A stretch of 64,000 bases of DNA from Uloborus plumipes (taxonomy: Eukaryota; Arthropoda; Arachnida; Araneae; Uloboridae): the NCBI GenBank assembly GCA_038373865.1, contig JAXGGA010002932.1:47985-111984 (forward strand), written 5' to 3'. Below the pieces are notes generated by a model. The model worked only from the letters and a program-made list of their open reading frames with translations, ran no database searches and had not been told where the DNA came from. The first letter of the stretch is position 1, and each line of letters begins with the position of its first letter. The translations under genes and the position numbers were made by a program. Positions 21,601 through 37,300 of this stretch are shown here, one piece after another.

Positions 21601-24600
21601 CAGGTACTTTGGAAAACTTGACTCAGATTAATACTCCTGGAATAAAATTAGTTTTTTATATTGTCGTGTTTATTAGCAATAATTTAGATCAGGTTCCAAC
21701 ACGACAAGCATTTATTTTGTATTAATACATGAACACTGGAAACATAACATTGCAATTCTTATTTTTGGAACAGGGTAAATTAAACTGAAAATAGTAGCCA
21801 TGGCAACCGCGGTAATTAACACAGCTTGGTAAAACAGCTTGCTGCCAGGTTCAAGAACTAAACCAGGGGTGATTGTGAGTTCACAAAAAAATACCTGAAA
21901 GTTTTAAAGGAAAAGTGGGGGGGGGAGTGGAGTGTTTTTTTAAAACCAAGGCCCCTATTACTAAGCACACCTAGTAATAATTAATTTCCTTTCATAAACT
22001 AACACATTTCATATATTCAAATAGTTTTTAGTGAAAATATTGTACATGCATTTAATTAAATTGTAAATGAGTAATAAAGTTACTTTTGAGCTGGTGATGA
22101 GCAATTATCTTCAAAAAAATATTTTAAGGCGAAAGCAAAAGTCTAACAGAATTGCTATTTGTTGTGCGAAAGCATTTATAAAGCAATGAAAGTTGCATTT
22201 GTTACATTTCATTTATTTGTCTCCTAACTAAGGGGAATAAGCATCAAAAGTGAGAAAAATTCGATTCTCATATCGAATGCAAATAAGGTAATTTAGTAAG
22301 GTAAAAAAAAAACACTTAGAATTTACATCTGAACATTTTTATTTGATGAATATTATTAATAATTATCGGCATAATCATCGAAAATTCGAAAAAGAAAAAA
22401 AAATCCGGAGGTTGTAAGATAAAAGCATAATTAAAAATATTTTACTTCCGGTATTTTCGAATATGAAAATACCGGAATCTATCATGAAAATACTGGAAAT
22501 CCGGTAAAATACCGGAACACAATCACCCCTGGTAACTAAACCTCTACATCTGTCATCTCCTCGGGGAGAGTGACATACGTGCCTACATACAGCCTCGATT
22601 CTCATTTGCATTCGTACCTCACAAAATAAAGAAAATATTTTCTTCTGAAATTTTCAAAATCCAACAGATTGTTATTCTTCCCCTGCTGTAAACCATAGCA
22701 ATAATGATGATTATATGAGCAACATCTGTTTGGAGAAAGAATTTCCAAATTATAAAAGCAATTTGACAAACTTTAAAAGAAAATATCTTTGGACAGCCAC
22801 TTTTTAGAAAGTTAATCTTTTAGTTAGCTTCTTTTTAGAAATTTTCTAACTTTTAAAAAATGCGCCTTTGGAGACCGAATTTCCGAAACTTAATCTTTGG
22901 CAACTCACTTTTTAGAAAAAAATAAAGTTGAATGCATTTCATTAGTTTAGATAGTAAACCAATTGCAGAAAATGCGAACACCTGAAAGATTTCTCATTCA
23001 CTTCTCCAGTATTTGTCTGAAAAGTAAGGCATTTAGTTTTATTGAAATATGTTCAACTTTCGTCATACATAATTAATTGATTTACACTTTTATTTATTTG
23101 TTTATTTATTGATTACCAACACTTAATGTGGACTTGAGCCATGTGCAATTTATTATAAGTTAAACTTAGTCTATGCTATTGGAAAATAATTTTGAATTAT
23201 GAGCTAGAAAAAATCCAATTAATCCCAAGAATAGTACGGAACACACATACCTTAATCCACTTAGCAATAGTTTTCTCCAAGTACAAAAATATGAACTGCA
23301 AAAAATTTAACTGCTGTTTTTACAGTATAACACTAGCAGCAAAGATTCCAATTTAAAACTAAAATGTACAGTAATAAACTGTAATACTAGCTATTTTACA
23401 GTTTCTTACTGTAAAGTTAGCAATTTTACAGTTTATTGCCGTAAAATTTAGCTGTATTATAATGTAAAAACAACAGTACAATAATGGCAGCACAGGTTCC
23501 AGTTTGAAACTATAAAATGCACGGTAATAAACTGTTAAATTAGCAATTTTACAGTTTAGCACTAAAATCGGAAATTTTACAATTTATTTCTGTAAAATTA
23601 GCAATTTTTACAGTTTATTACTATAAAGTTAGCTGTATTATACTGTAAAAACAACATTATTTTTTAAGTGTAAATTATTTTTTAAATAAACCAAGTAGAA
23701 TGGACTAACTTTATTAATTAATTATGAATTAGTCTGATACGCATTTTTTTTTTCACTTTGTACAACTCTAGGTCACTTGGAAGCGCGAGAGGCTGTAGCA
23801 AGGTATTCAACGAGGCCGGGAGCTCCCATTGAAGCAAAAGTAAGACTTATGTTTCTTTTTTTCGCTAATTATCGTTCGCTTTCAGATTTTAAAACGCGAT
23901 TCCATCGTTTCTAAACAGTTTCGCAATTCTAAACTAATCGCAATTGCAGAGAAATTTAGAGAGCTCAAAATACTCTGCAATTGCTCTTTGGGACGACGTA
24001 ATATCACATATCATCATTTTGCAAATGGCTTTTTTTTTTTTAGTATTTAGCTGAATTTAGCACTAACAGAAATGCGGATTTGAAATCTGTTTATGTCGTT
24101 GGCAAACTGCTAAATACTCTAACGACATCAAGCAGAGTATGACCGAAACTTTTTGTAAGGATACAGTGGACACAAAAAATGTATTTTTTCCCTCCAATTA
24201 TTGATCTATATGTCTAAAACTTTGTGTGTTTGTATATTTAGTACATCTAAAAGCATGAAAAAAATTGAGGCAAAAACAATGAATATTTTTTTTGAGATTT
24301 AAAATGTGAAAATTTTTGTATGCGTATCAATTTTTTTCAAACTTTGAATTTCCACTTAATTTCCAATCATTAGGCATGATTGCATAAATTTATACATTAC
24401 TTGTAATGTTTTATGAGATAGTTTATAAAAGATGAAAATTTATATGAATTTTTCAGTAAATAATGTAACTTCAATAATAAAAAAGCGAATTTCTAATTTT
24501 ACTGAATTTTACTAAAATTCATCCCTGAAATTATAACTAGACGGTATCTTAATGTATTTCTAAAGTTTAGATATAATCCAATTGCTATTGTGACGCCTCG

Positions 24601-27600
24601 GGTATTTTGAAATTTTGTTAAAATAAAATTTAAATTTTTAATTTCAAAAAAAGTATTTACTGTTTTCGCACCAATTTCTTTTCATGCTTTTAGATGCTGC
24701 AAATATACAAGCACACAAAGTTTAGAGACACTATTTAGCCATATATATATCAGTAATTGAAAAAAAAAAAATTGTGTCCATTGTAGCCTTATTCTCTTGG
24801 AGGCTATTTAAAGGAAAAACGGGCATTTTGTCCCCCACGTGGTAGTTATTATAATTCAATGAAAAACAATAATATAAACAGGCAGTGAACAAAATTCTGT
24901 TGCATACGAAAGTACAAACTAAGGCCCCTATATAGACGAGCCGGCATATCAAAATTAAGTTTGACCACTTTGGATCCAGCGCGTCTTTTCGATGAGTGGT
25001 TGTCTTTTCTGGCGAGTTATCGCGTTTTGATTATTTTTCACGTGAATTTAACGAAGCTTGGAATGTCGCTAAACTTTTTTCTGGTAACCCTAGCGCCGCA
25101 ACAATGAAAATTGAAAGTCAAAGTAAATAAGTTGGATCCAAAGTAGTTAAACTTAAGCTTGATCAACGCCTCCTAAATACTAAATGCCTATAACATTTGC
25201 TTCGCTACCGTAGAGATGGGTTCAACATTAAACGCCACCTTTGCGGCAATCCGATGATGTCGTTGTTATTTTTCGATTGGTTAATTTTTAAATTTAAAAT
25301 CAGAAATGAACCAATCGTTAATTTTTTGAAGAACTCCAGTAGATGGCAGTGTATCGTGAACCAAGGGAATTTTTCAGCTATTGGCGATGGCTCCAAACAA
25401 TATTCGAGTTAAATTTTTTGATTGGTTGATTTTTAAATTTAAATTTAGAAATGAACCAATCATTAATTTCTCTTTCTCGAAGAACTCTGGTAGATGGCAG
25501 TGTATCGTGAACCTAGAATGAAATCTTGCTCTGTGCTAAAACCGGGAAGTTTCAGGCATTTAGTATTTAGGAGGCGTTGGCTTGATGCGTCGGCCTGTCT
25601 ATATAGCGGCTCTAGTACGAACGGCTGTTTGATTTCTTCTGACGAAAAAGTTTGTTTTTTACCCGTTACAACAATTATGTTTCAGTGAAATATATTAACT
25701 CTTATATGCGAGACAAGATGGCAGCTTTTCTATGGAATGTCCAATATCATGTGGGAAAAAACGCTACAGTCCATACTTTTAAAGAGAACAAGATATTGGA
25801 CTTGAATTGTTTCTCACTTTCCGCGTTTAGTTATTTACTCTCGTAGTCTAAAAGCAAGCAAAGTTCTCGAGTGACAACTGTAAGACGTCTGGCTCTTTGA
25901 TACATTCTTCCCTGTACTCTTCCGGGGTGTCTGGCAGCCGAGGGTGGTTGCGTTTTCTACTGCGAATCCCATTTTTGCTGGAAAAAATAGTGAGTTTTTA
26001 ACCATTTTGGCGCAATCAGAAACTTAAACCTGTCGCAAGTATGTCATGTAATATATCAATGGAAAGCTCTATTTCTTGCCTTTACAATGGTTTATTCTAC
26101 TATAATTAGAAAAGAAGTTGCATGCGTTTTTTCCGTTTCTTAACAGTTCTGTATTTGGTACTTGTTTTGAAGTGGAATTGTAAAACTTGGCAGGATCACT
26201 TCTCCTGTCATAGGCGTCCATCACACCCACTTTTGTTCTAGTCGGGAATGGTGAGGTCGAAAACTTTTTGTTCGTGATTGATTTGATGCGAAATTGCCCA
26301 AAATTACCTAAAAACTACTTTTTTCCAGCACACAGTGGTTGCTCAGCAAAAAACGCAACCACTGTCGGCCGCCAGACTCCCGGCATGCTGCTCAGAAGGA
26401 CATGGAGCTATATCAAAGAGCCAGACGTCTTAAAATCGTAGTTTTTTCCACGTTGCTAGCTCTTGTACTATAATGTAGACTTAATTCAAAGCAATGCCTT
26501 CTAAATACTAAATGCCTAGTACATTTGCGTCTAGATGGGCTTGCGTCTAGATGCTACCGTCTAGATGGGTTCCACTTTAAACGCCACCTTGCGGCAATCC
26601 GATAATGCCGTTGTTATTTTTTGATTGGTTCATTTTTAAATTTAAATTCAGAAATGAACCAATCGTTCATTTATCGAAGAACTCCGGAAGATGGCAGTGC
26701 TTCGTGAACCAAGGGCATTTTGCAGCTATTGGCGATGGATCCAAACAATATTCGAATTAAATTGTTTGATTGGTTGATTTTCCAATTTAAATTTAGAAAT
26801 GAACCAGTCGTTCATTTCTCTTTCTCGGAGAACTCCGGTAGATGGCAGTGTATCGTGAACCAAGGACGAAATTTGGCTCTGTGCTAAAATCCAGAAAGTT
26901 GCAGGCATTTAGCATTTAGGAGTCATTGATTCAAAGCCATCTTTATCCATCCAGGAAATGTATTTCTCTCTTTTTGATATTTCTCCTTCGATTTGCATTT
27001 TAAACCAAGACCTGCTGTCATGACCCTGATCCGGCGCGTTTGCCATGCAGGCCTCGTCGACGAGTCCAACGACCGACGAGAGTTTCTGGAAAAACAACAG
27101 AAATGTTGTGGGAGAGGGTTGCTGACGAAATCTGTTATTCAGATTCGAAATCACTTTCGTTTTAGGTGACGGAGAACAGCCTGGAAAACGTATCCAGTGC
27201 GGGATTTGGAAAGGATGTTTTTAGATGAAAACAATAAAAGCAGCGGCCGTAACCAAATTTGGACTTCCATTCGACAAATCGGGAATTTCTGCCCTCCCAA
27301 TAATTTAAGCTCGGGCGCCTTGAAAATTTACTTGAAAGTTTAAAATCTTACCAATTCGTTGCAATCAGCCCTTGCTCACGGCGTATTTGCATATCACCTT
27401 TATATATAAAAATGAATGTATGTACCTATGTACAGGGGCGGCATTTCAGCATTTCGTTTGAGGGGGAGAATTTGTTAACTATGAATCTAATCAGTATGGA
27501 ATGAAATACATTTGTTAAAAATGAAACGATCGTAAAATGTATTTAATCTTAAGAAAAAAAATCATTCTAACAATATACAGTAGCTTGATAAATTCAAAAA

Positions 27601-30600
27601 TTCATATGAGGAACTGAGAAAATTTTAAGATTTCTCATTTATGTACATTTTACGTGATTACTTGTGGTTCAAATGATGCAAAACTTTATTACGTTCGTGT
27701 TTATAACTGTTTGTGTTAAAATTTCTTCACTTTCGTCAACTATTATTGAGAATTAGTGAGCTTTTTTATTTTCTTTTACATTTAACCATTGATTTTTGAT
27801 TCATAGAAATTGAGTTTATACGTTTCTTATTTCTGCGCGAAAAATTTGGGGGTGCGACCGCCCCCTTATGCCCCCCTTATTTGCCGCCCCTGCCTATATA
27901 TGTGTGTATATCCTTTATCGACACAAAAACGACCCGTCCTATTTCGGTAAAAATATCAGTTTGTTTGTGTCCTCACGGGGCACATCAAGAGGCTAATTGG
28001 AAAAAAACAATGACAGGTAGTTCTTTTTTTATTCCAATTTCAGTTGAAACTCCCACATAAAATCTCAAATTTTTTAAAGGCTCTCCTCCATTCAAATCAC
28101 TATTTAGTACTTCATCACAGCTTCCCCTCGATAGCTAATTTTGCGTTTAATATTGACTTTGCTTCGTGTGGTTTTCTGAGGCTTCTCTCAATTCAAATAG
28201 TTAAGAAATGTTTTATCCGTGAGTATTCACTAGGGTGGGGCGAAAAATAAAATGTTTTTCAGATCAACTTCTAATAGTTGCCAAAAGTTGTCTTTGGTGA
28301 TAATTAGCTTTTGTGTAAATTTTGAGAAAAATCGGTCAATATCTTCAGGGGGCGCTGCAATCGCAAAGTTTTATCATAACTTTTATCGTGATTTTATGGT
28401 TAAAATATGAAAAACAATGCCGTTAGCTAATCTCATTGCATTTTTTTTACTCATAAGATATATTCATGCATTCAAAGCATATGAAATAACTCACAAAAAA
28501 TTATTTTATATAATATATTTATATTTCAAGCATTTAAAAAGAAACAAAAACGTTAAAAAAGTGATTTTTTTGAAATATAAATATATCATATAAAATAATG
28601 TTTGTGAGTCAATTTTATATGCTTTTAATGCATGAAAACATCTTTTGAGTAAAAAAACGCAAAGAGACTTGCTAAAGGCATTCTTTTTGATATTTTAACC
28701 ATAAAATCCATAACAAAGCTATGGTAAAACTTTGCGATCGCAGTGCCACCTGAAGTTATTAACCGATTTTTCTAAAATTTTGAACAAAAGCTAACTATCA
28801 CCAAAAACAACTTTTGGCAACTATTAGAAGTTGATCTGAAAATCTTTTTATCTTTCGCCCCACCCTAGTATTCACCCTTGAATCTATATATATATATATA
28901 TATATGAATGGATGTATGAATATTTGTATATATGTATTTTTGTTTCCGTGTACAAATCTAGTTTTCGTCGGATTTTCATCCAACTTATGATGAATTAGAA
29001 TTCACTCAGGCGGGGTTTTGAAATTTTAAAAAATCCAAAAAAGGTCAAAACTCAAATGTTTTGTCTCAAAATGACCATTTTCTTCAAAATGACCATAGAT
29101 AGAGAGAGTAATAGAGATAAACCTTTAAGCATACAAATTGATAAAATTTACCACATTTAAGTAGAAGTATTTTCCAACAAAGATTACGGTTAACAATGAA
29201 TTATCAGTTTAAGGCCCACTTATTTCAAAGAATGTTTTAGAGCTATGTCGAATTAATAAGCACCCAGGCAATAAGATAGTACATGTTACTTTTTTTTTCT
29301 TTTCAAAAGTAGAAACGCAATATTTTAGAAAATCATCACAGATAAGTAACACTTTTAAGTTTTGATCTTCACGCCGATTTAACTTAACACGTTTCCACAA
29401 AAAAAAATACTTTTTTTGGATTTCGCATGGTTGCATTTTAAACCGCGCGACGCCGGGCACATATCTACTCGTTTGAAATAATTTTCGGGCCACTATTTTG
29501 CTCAAGAATTTTGCTGTTTAACAGTTTTTCGGTAGCTGGAAACTCAATCATCACTTTTTCGACCACTTCCTGGTGAAATTCACTCACGTTGGTAGTAGAA
29601 AGTTTCACGATAGTTGGGTCAAGGCAGTTTCCTCTTCCGTCAAGGTGGGTTATCAACCTTCGCGAACGCGCCTCCCCTCTGGAATATTAAAACACACTTG
29701 TTGCCTTTTGTTGATGCATACAACCGAACGTATTTAAAACCGGCATGCGAAAGAAAAAAAACATTGGGAAATGAACTGCATTAATTAGTGAGAAACTTAA
29801 CTGTAAAATACAGTAGTTAGGTCATTCTTTAACCTTTTGATGGATCCGGGATTTTCATATAGTTTTTTTTTTTTTCGACCCAGGTAGTACGACAGTTTAA
29901 GGGGTTACAGTACCTCAAAAATGACCAAAAGACCAAAAAAATTTTTATTGCTTATTTCAAAAGTAAAAGTTATTTAAAACACTCAGAAAAAAAACAGCAT
30001 TGTTAGCTAAATTATTTAAAAAGTTATGAGTGACTTTAGGGCATACATGCTATGTGTTCTAATAGAAAAGCCAAACTTTAAAGTGCTTTTTCTCGGTGAT
30101 CAGTTTTTAGTGTTTCTATGTTACTAGAAATGCTAAGGAATTTTTTCTGTTAAAGATATATTTTGCAATATATTTGCAAAATATATCTTTAACAGAAGGA
30201 TTTATATTATCCTGAGTGCAATATTTTTTGCACTCAGGATAATATATTTAACAAAACTGTGCATTGAATAAGCGTTTTATAAATTACAAAAATGTTTAGA
30301 GTTTGTTAAACCTCGAAGAACAAAATTTTCTAAGAATTTTTTACATAAAAGGTCACAAAATATTTTCTAATCAAAATATAAGAAAATGAATGCACAGATT
30401 TGTTGATGTTTTCTTTGTGATCATTTCGCAAAAAGAAATTTTGAAATTAGTGCAAAAACAAAAAAACCTTAGGGTTTTTAAAAAACTGAAATTTTCTTAC
30501 ATTTTTCAAATTTTCAAAAAAAGTTTTCAAAATTTTTGATGTTTGAAAATAAATTATTGATTTTTAAACAAGTGCAGAAACAAATATTTCAAAGAATTAA

Positions 30601-31260
30601 CTTTTTCACTTAAATTAAAGAAATTTGTTAGAAAGGTACTGTAACCCCTTAACTACATATTTCTTTTCCATTGGAAAGGGAAGGTATAAACTGTCATACC
30701 AGACGTATGAGACCTTGAAAAAATCCCGGGCTTCAAAGGGTTCGAGAGAAAATTTCAACCCAGTCCTCTAAACTAGACGAGACTTATGGTACAACATGTG
30801 TACCGCCCGGTTCCTAAAGATTAATGGGTTCTTTACTTATCTTTTAACCCTTAACTTCCCACTGTTGCATTTCTGCAACATATGATTTATTTCAATTTAA
30901 AAGACTCATTTTTTTTTTTTTTAAATTACATACAAATCAGTTATCTGATTAAAAAGAAGATTATTGCAACGAAATACATACTAATTTTGTCACTAGTTGA
31001 CAGCACATTTTCCCTAGAAATCACAATAATTATAAAAATATCTGATGCTTCAGTACTGTGTCTTTACTATAAAAAGAATACATTATATTTTATGCTTCCT
31101 CTTGTTTATTGAACATATAAATTACCAGGTAAGAAATTTGAACATTTTACATTTATTTAAAATTAATTTAAATTCTCTATTGGAAAACGTTTTTAAGATA
31201 TTTGATGTTATTTATACGTTGCCGCAAACAAAAAAATAACTGAAATTCAATTTAAAACTG

Positions 31261-31306
<46 letters not shown>

Positions 31307-34300
31307 TTTTCATCTTTATTATTACGTCAGAACTAACTCATATAATGTTTTCATAGAAATTTAAAAAATTGCGAAGTTAAGGGTTAACCACACCGTAAAA
31401 AATGAATTGTTTTTACAGTATAACACAACTAATTCTATTGTAATAAATTAAAAATTGCTGTTTTTAGTAACAAACTAATTTTACAATACTAAACTGTAGA
31501 ATTGCTAATTTTGCAGTATTAAACTGTAAAATGACTAATTTCAGTTTATTACCGTGCATTTTACAGTGTTAAACTGGAAACTCTGCTGCCAGTATTATAC
31601 TGCTCTTTTTACAGTATAATACAGCTAAATTTTACGGCAATAAACTGTAAAATTGCTAACTTTACAGTAAGGAACTGTAAAAGTGCCAGTTTTGCAGTTT
31701 ATTACTGTGCATTTTACAGTTTTAAATTGGAACCTCGGCTGCCAATTTTATACTGTAAAAACAACAGGTTGGTTTTTGCAGTGCAGTTTAGTATTGTAAA
31801 ATTAGAAGTACAATTTAGTAAATAAAATCACTTCCCAGAGGACTGTTTTCGCAACGACCCTGATGCATACTTTCATCACAAATGTGACTCTCAAACTAAA
31901 CAAAGTATCGTTTCAACACCGTTCTCGGCGATTTCGGCAAATTCACACTGATTACTTTAAACTTCATGCCAAAAAGAATTTGCAAAAAGGTATAGATTTT
32001 TCGTACTACAGCTTTGAATTTGTTGCAGGGGACTGTTTGAAAAAACTTCAGACAGAATTTACATGACAATTTTAAGTTTTAGAAGTACGTAATTATACCT
32101 TATTTCATAAGAAAAATATAGCTTCATTATTCTATTTTTAGATACTAATTGCCAAATTTATGTAGTGTTAATAGTTTTTTTGAAGTACTATCTTTAACAG
32201 TTAGACTATGGGATTGGGACAGCCAGGGGACTGTGTTTTTGGCGCTTAGATAATTTCTAGAAAAAAATATTAAATTGTTATCACTCCAAATACAATTGGG
32301 TCACAAAGTATTATAGCTTTACTTGTATTAAGAGCAGTTATTACTTTATTACACTTTATTATTTTTAAAATACTCAGTCCGGACAGCCAATTACCAGTTT
32401 ACAGAGAATCACCCATATACATACATATAAACCCACATGTGAAACTAATAAAAGCGTATTAAAAAGTGTCAGGACATTTTATTCTAAACTTGGATTTTTC
32501 AAGCTCTTATCATTAGTGTTAGTAATAACTTCGATTTTGAGGGTTAGCCTATGAAGAGTACTGGTGTCATTTAAGTCCCATAATGGAGTGAGGCATTCGT
32601 GAAAATATTTTGTTTTCTATTATTAAATGTATTGATTATACACGATTTTGGAAATTTTGAAGTGCTGCTTGCATCAAAAATAACTATTTTGTGCAGAAGT
32701 TCATTTGATTTGAAATTTCAAACAGTGTACTATGGCTTTTGTCAATCCACCTATTACAGAATTCTTAAAGTGTTTTTCCACAAATTCTTATGTGTAACAA
32801 ATTTTTCACACAAAAATACTTGAAATTGCTTGAAAATTTAGTAACCAAGCCTGAATGGGCAAGGGTTAGATAAAAACGTAGATTTAAGGGTAAAGCTAAC
32901 TGTTAAAGCTAGTGGTTAAAGGAAATGGACCAAGGTAATATTAAAAGCTACGTTTTCCCCACTCTGTTTAGTTTGATTCACAAGATGTTACGATGTTTAT
33001 TTGCTATAATCAAACCATATTTAAGAGAAGAAAAGTGAAAACAAATGCTCTGAAAAGTAAATTGATCATTGCGTAGCTACGTGAATGTATTGAAATCGAT
33101 AAAAATAGATGTATGTATATATATTTGTTTGTATGTTTGTTCCTTATACAAATCCACAGTTTTCATTGGATTTTCATCAAACTTGGCACAGAGGTTCCTG
33201 AATGCACTGTAATTCACACAGGCGGATTTTGAAATTTAAAAAAAATCCAAAAAGCTCGAAATTCAAATTTTTTGTCTCAAAATGACCAATTTTGAATATT
33301 AAGAGTAATAGAGATAAGAAATTAAGCATACAAATTGATAAAATTTAACATTTAAATATGAGTTTTTTCCAATAAAGATTACGATTAACAATGAATCTTC
33401 AATTTAAATCTCACCTTTTTCATTTAAGCCTGAAATAAGTTAACCATAATGCAATACCGGGCAACGCCGGGTAATAAAATAAACATATCATGAAACAAGC
33501 ATATTTATCAAATAGTACATAGCCATAAATTTTTCTCTGAAAGTATAATTTATAAGCAACTCTTTATAAGATGCTTATCCCTTTTGAAAATAACTTTTTA
33601 ATTGCTTACTTAAATTTTTGAAACATAAAAATTGGATACTATTTTATCACATACTAGCTTATTACAAGGCGTTTCCCGGGTGCTTATTAATAAACCATAG
33701 CTAATTCTAATTGTTTTCAACTGATTTCATGTTAAAATGAAACAGGTGAGCCTTAAATTGATAATTCATTGTTAATCGTCATCTTTGTTGGAAAATACTC
33801 ACATTTAAATGTGTTAAATTTTATCAATTTGTATTCGTAAAGGCTTATCTCTAATACTCTATCTATTCAAAATTGAAAGAAAACGGCCATTTTGAGACAA
33901 AAATTTTAAATTTTGAGCTTTTTGGATTTTTGTTTTTTTAATTTCAAAACCCCACCTATGAATTGTAGTGCATCAAGAAACCTAAGTGCCAAGTTTGACG
34001 AAATTCCGACGAAAACTGTAGATTTGTATAAGGAACAAACATACAAACATACAAACAAATATATATCCATTTTTATATACATAGATTTTCGCAAAATTTA
34101 ATCACAAACCTAAGTTTTCCCCAAAACTGCTTCGCTAACATCTTCCGTGAGAAAAAACAAAGTTTTGAGAAGCAAATTCGAATCAAAACTATTTAAGCTA
34201 TTTGACGTCTTCGTGTCCCAAAAATAAGTCAACCGAAATTGCCAAAGATGTTTTCCTAGTAATCTTGAAAACGAATGGTAAAACACGTCTGCTTATGTGT

Positions 34301-37300
34301 CAAAAACGGAAACAAGAACAAAACTTTTTGGGGGCAGCAGCACACTTCAACGTCGAATCGCAGAATATTAATGCGACAACGACAATTCGAAAGTAGAGTG
34401 TCAAAATCTCATCGCCTTATCACTCAGAAACCAGAGTAGGCTTTTGCCAGTTGCCCAACACCCCAAACAGCAACATTCCGGTTAGAAGCTCTGAGAAATG
34501 TTAGCCATCCCCGAGGTTGCATTACGTAACTGAGAATGTCAAAATTTTAGAGCTAATGTTCGACATAAGGTCACTTTGACCTTCTCGCCTGCATGTCTCG
34601 TCCATAAATCTTCTCCCCCCCTCCCCCAGCAAAGCATTTTCTTCTTCTAAGCTCTCGTGCAGACTTGTTGACGAGCGATTTGCATGGTGGTGTCCTCTTA
34701 ATTGGATTTTAAGAAGGATTGATTCTTTAGACGGCTGAGCCGTTGAAGAACTGCCGTTGACGTCAACAGTTCCTTTCACAACTCTTTCGAAGGAAGGAAA
34801 AAAAAGTGTTAATACCTGATGGGATTATAGTTTACTCTTTGCGTCCAAGCATGGCAGCAGGGGAGTTGACTTAGTTCTGAGAGATTCATTTCAAAGCTAC
34901 ATCGTGGCTTCACATGATTTCCAGCTTTTGATTACCGTAGTCCATTTAGACCTGGAATTCGGGCCCCCTTTCTTAAGAAGCCCCATTTTTTTTAAATAAC
35001 TTCTGTATAGCTTTAAATGACATTATATTTCAAAGAAAATAACAAAAACTAATAATTTATAAATTGCGAAAAACTATTCTTATATTTAATTAGTATCTCT
35101 CTTATTTAGTACCGTAAAATGGGGTTAATCGGAACACTTTTCAGCTTTGATTGTAAAAAAAGCAGTTAAAAGATTTTTTTTTAATTTTATTTTTTGGATA
35201 AAAACTTCGGTCTTGCTTTACTTTTGATATTCCAAGCAAAGACAAAAGATTTTGAACAATTACTATTAAAATATATAGCAAATTATGGGTGTTCCGAATC
35301 ACCCCGCTGATAGGGGTCAATCGGAACACTTGTTAAAATTTTTATTTTTTTTCAATTTAATCTGTAATAGGTCTCACAAACATGAGTAATATTGATGGGG
35401 GAGAATAAGAACAGATAATTACTGTCAAATAAATGTATAATTTCAGTACCAGTAAACGTTTATAATTTGTGAAAATTCAAAATAATTTTGAACTTATGAA
35501 AAATGAAAAGTAATTTTAAGAAATACTTTTGAATTGAAATACAAAGATTTAACATGAATGGAAGTCACTCATGTTGTCCACAAATATGTACTTGTCCTTA
35601 AAACTAGCAATTGTGACTTGGCTTAAGTTTTTTCATAACATCTCCTGGGATGAACTCTACCTTTTCTTTAGTTTTTTGAAATTTCTGGGTTTCGGGGATT
35701 GTCCTGAAAGATTTTTTCGCTTATTCATCACTGTCTGTGTGCTGGACGTTTACTACATAAAGTCTATGTGACTTTCCCCCTTTTATTTTAAGTAAAAAGA
35801 AGTCTCCTGGAGAAAAAATCTTTTGAAATCTGCAACTTTTGTCATTCTAAGATCTAGTTGCTCACGAGAAGGGATAAACAGTAATAAATCCTTGTCCTTG
35901 TCTTGATTAGAAGAATTAGGGTTAGAATCTTGAGTTTTCAAACAGTTTCCTTCAAATAAGTTTGAATTGGAACAACAGAACTAAGTGTTCCGATTCACCC
36001 CGCAAATTTTTTTCCTATGGCATTTTTCAGAATTCTTCACTTTTATGACACAATTTATAAAAAATGTAAATTCTAATGTGGTATTCTGTTGTTCAGATAC
36101 ATTTATAATTGAAACATACCACTCATAGTTTTTAAATATAAGAAGGTTTGTTCTTGCATATGAAGTTTTGCAGTCTATGAAAATGTGATGTTTTCTAGCA
36201 TTCAACGTGCAGCCCTCTTTAGAAGCCAGTAGCGTTGCCAGATTGACAAAAGTAATTTTTTCCTACTTCCTATGATCTTACTTTTCTAAAAAAAAATTCA
36301 TGACGAAAAATACTCAATAGTATATTTATGAAGAATTTCTTTGTACGGTCGGGAAGTTTTGTTCCGATTGACCCCGCTGTTCCTATACACCCCATTTTAC
36401 GGTACATTTTATATGAGCACTGTAAAAAATACACATTTGATTTTAAAGTAATAAATTGTAAAATTACTAGTTTCAGTTTATTACAGTGCATTTTACAGTT
36501 TTTAACTGGAACCTTTGCTGCTAGTATTATACTGTAAGAACAACAGCTTTTTTTTGCAGTGAGCAAGAAAGTTTTACTTCTTCAGAATTTTATGCAGAAT
36601 TAAGTGCACTTCGAAAAAGTTGTACATAATTTTGCTTTGATTTAATATGACAGAATAGAAAGGGGGCCCCCAAAGTATTGTAGGCCCTGGGCCTCAATTT
36701 TATTTAGTCGGGCCCTGATGAATTCCTAGAGGAATCTTTGATTTTAGTAAAGCATCGTGTCAATGATCTATGTTTACCTGCACCATGCCCGTCATTTAGG
36801 GGGTCAGGGGGGAGTCGATCCCCCCCCCCTCCGGCTTTGAAAAATCAATATATATACGTATAAGTGGGTGTGGTTTTTTATGCTTTCCGATGAAATTGCA
36901 TTGTGTTTGGACCCTTTGCCCCCCCCCCCCTGGAAAAAATTGAAAAGACGTCCCTGACCTGCCCCAATCGAAGCATCAAAAGTTGCTCCATAATGCAGAA
37001 TATTATATTCTATAAAATAAAACTATCTTTATTTACTGAATATTAAGTTGCATAAGACTTACTTTTAGAGGCATGCGATTGCATACATATTTACACTATT
37101 CATTGCGGATGGCTTGTGTGAATTTTACTTACTGCATACATGCAGTATATGCGTAAGCTTAGTTAGTAGAGATGAGCCGGGCTCGGCTCGAGGCCAAAAG
37201 CCCGAGTCCGAGCCCGAGCCCGAGACGTACTCGGGCCCTTTAACTTCAAGCAACTTTCGGGCTCGGGCGGGCTCGGGCTCTATCTCATATTAAGATAGTC

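Larger units (their letters stand above)
21604..23771 (+). other. TAT: TAT intron 2
   Basis: 2.2 kb. It contains a hAT-like MITE (21864-22531) and a CACTG element (23294-23670). Between them, 22532-23290 is AT-rich DNA without a gene or repeat that I recognise. Confidence 0.85.

Noticed and set aside
26909..27154. 81-codon - strand frame next to a hAT MITE
   Set aside because: It overlaps the end of the MITE and shows no domain or splice context; only weakly biased composition.
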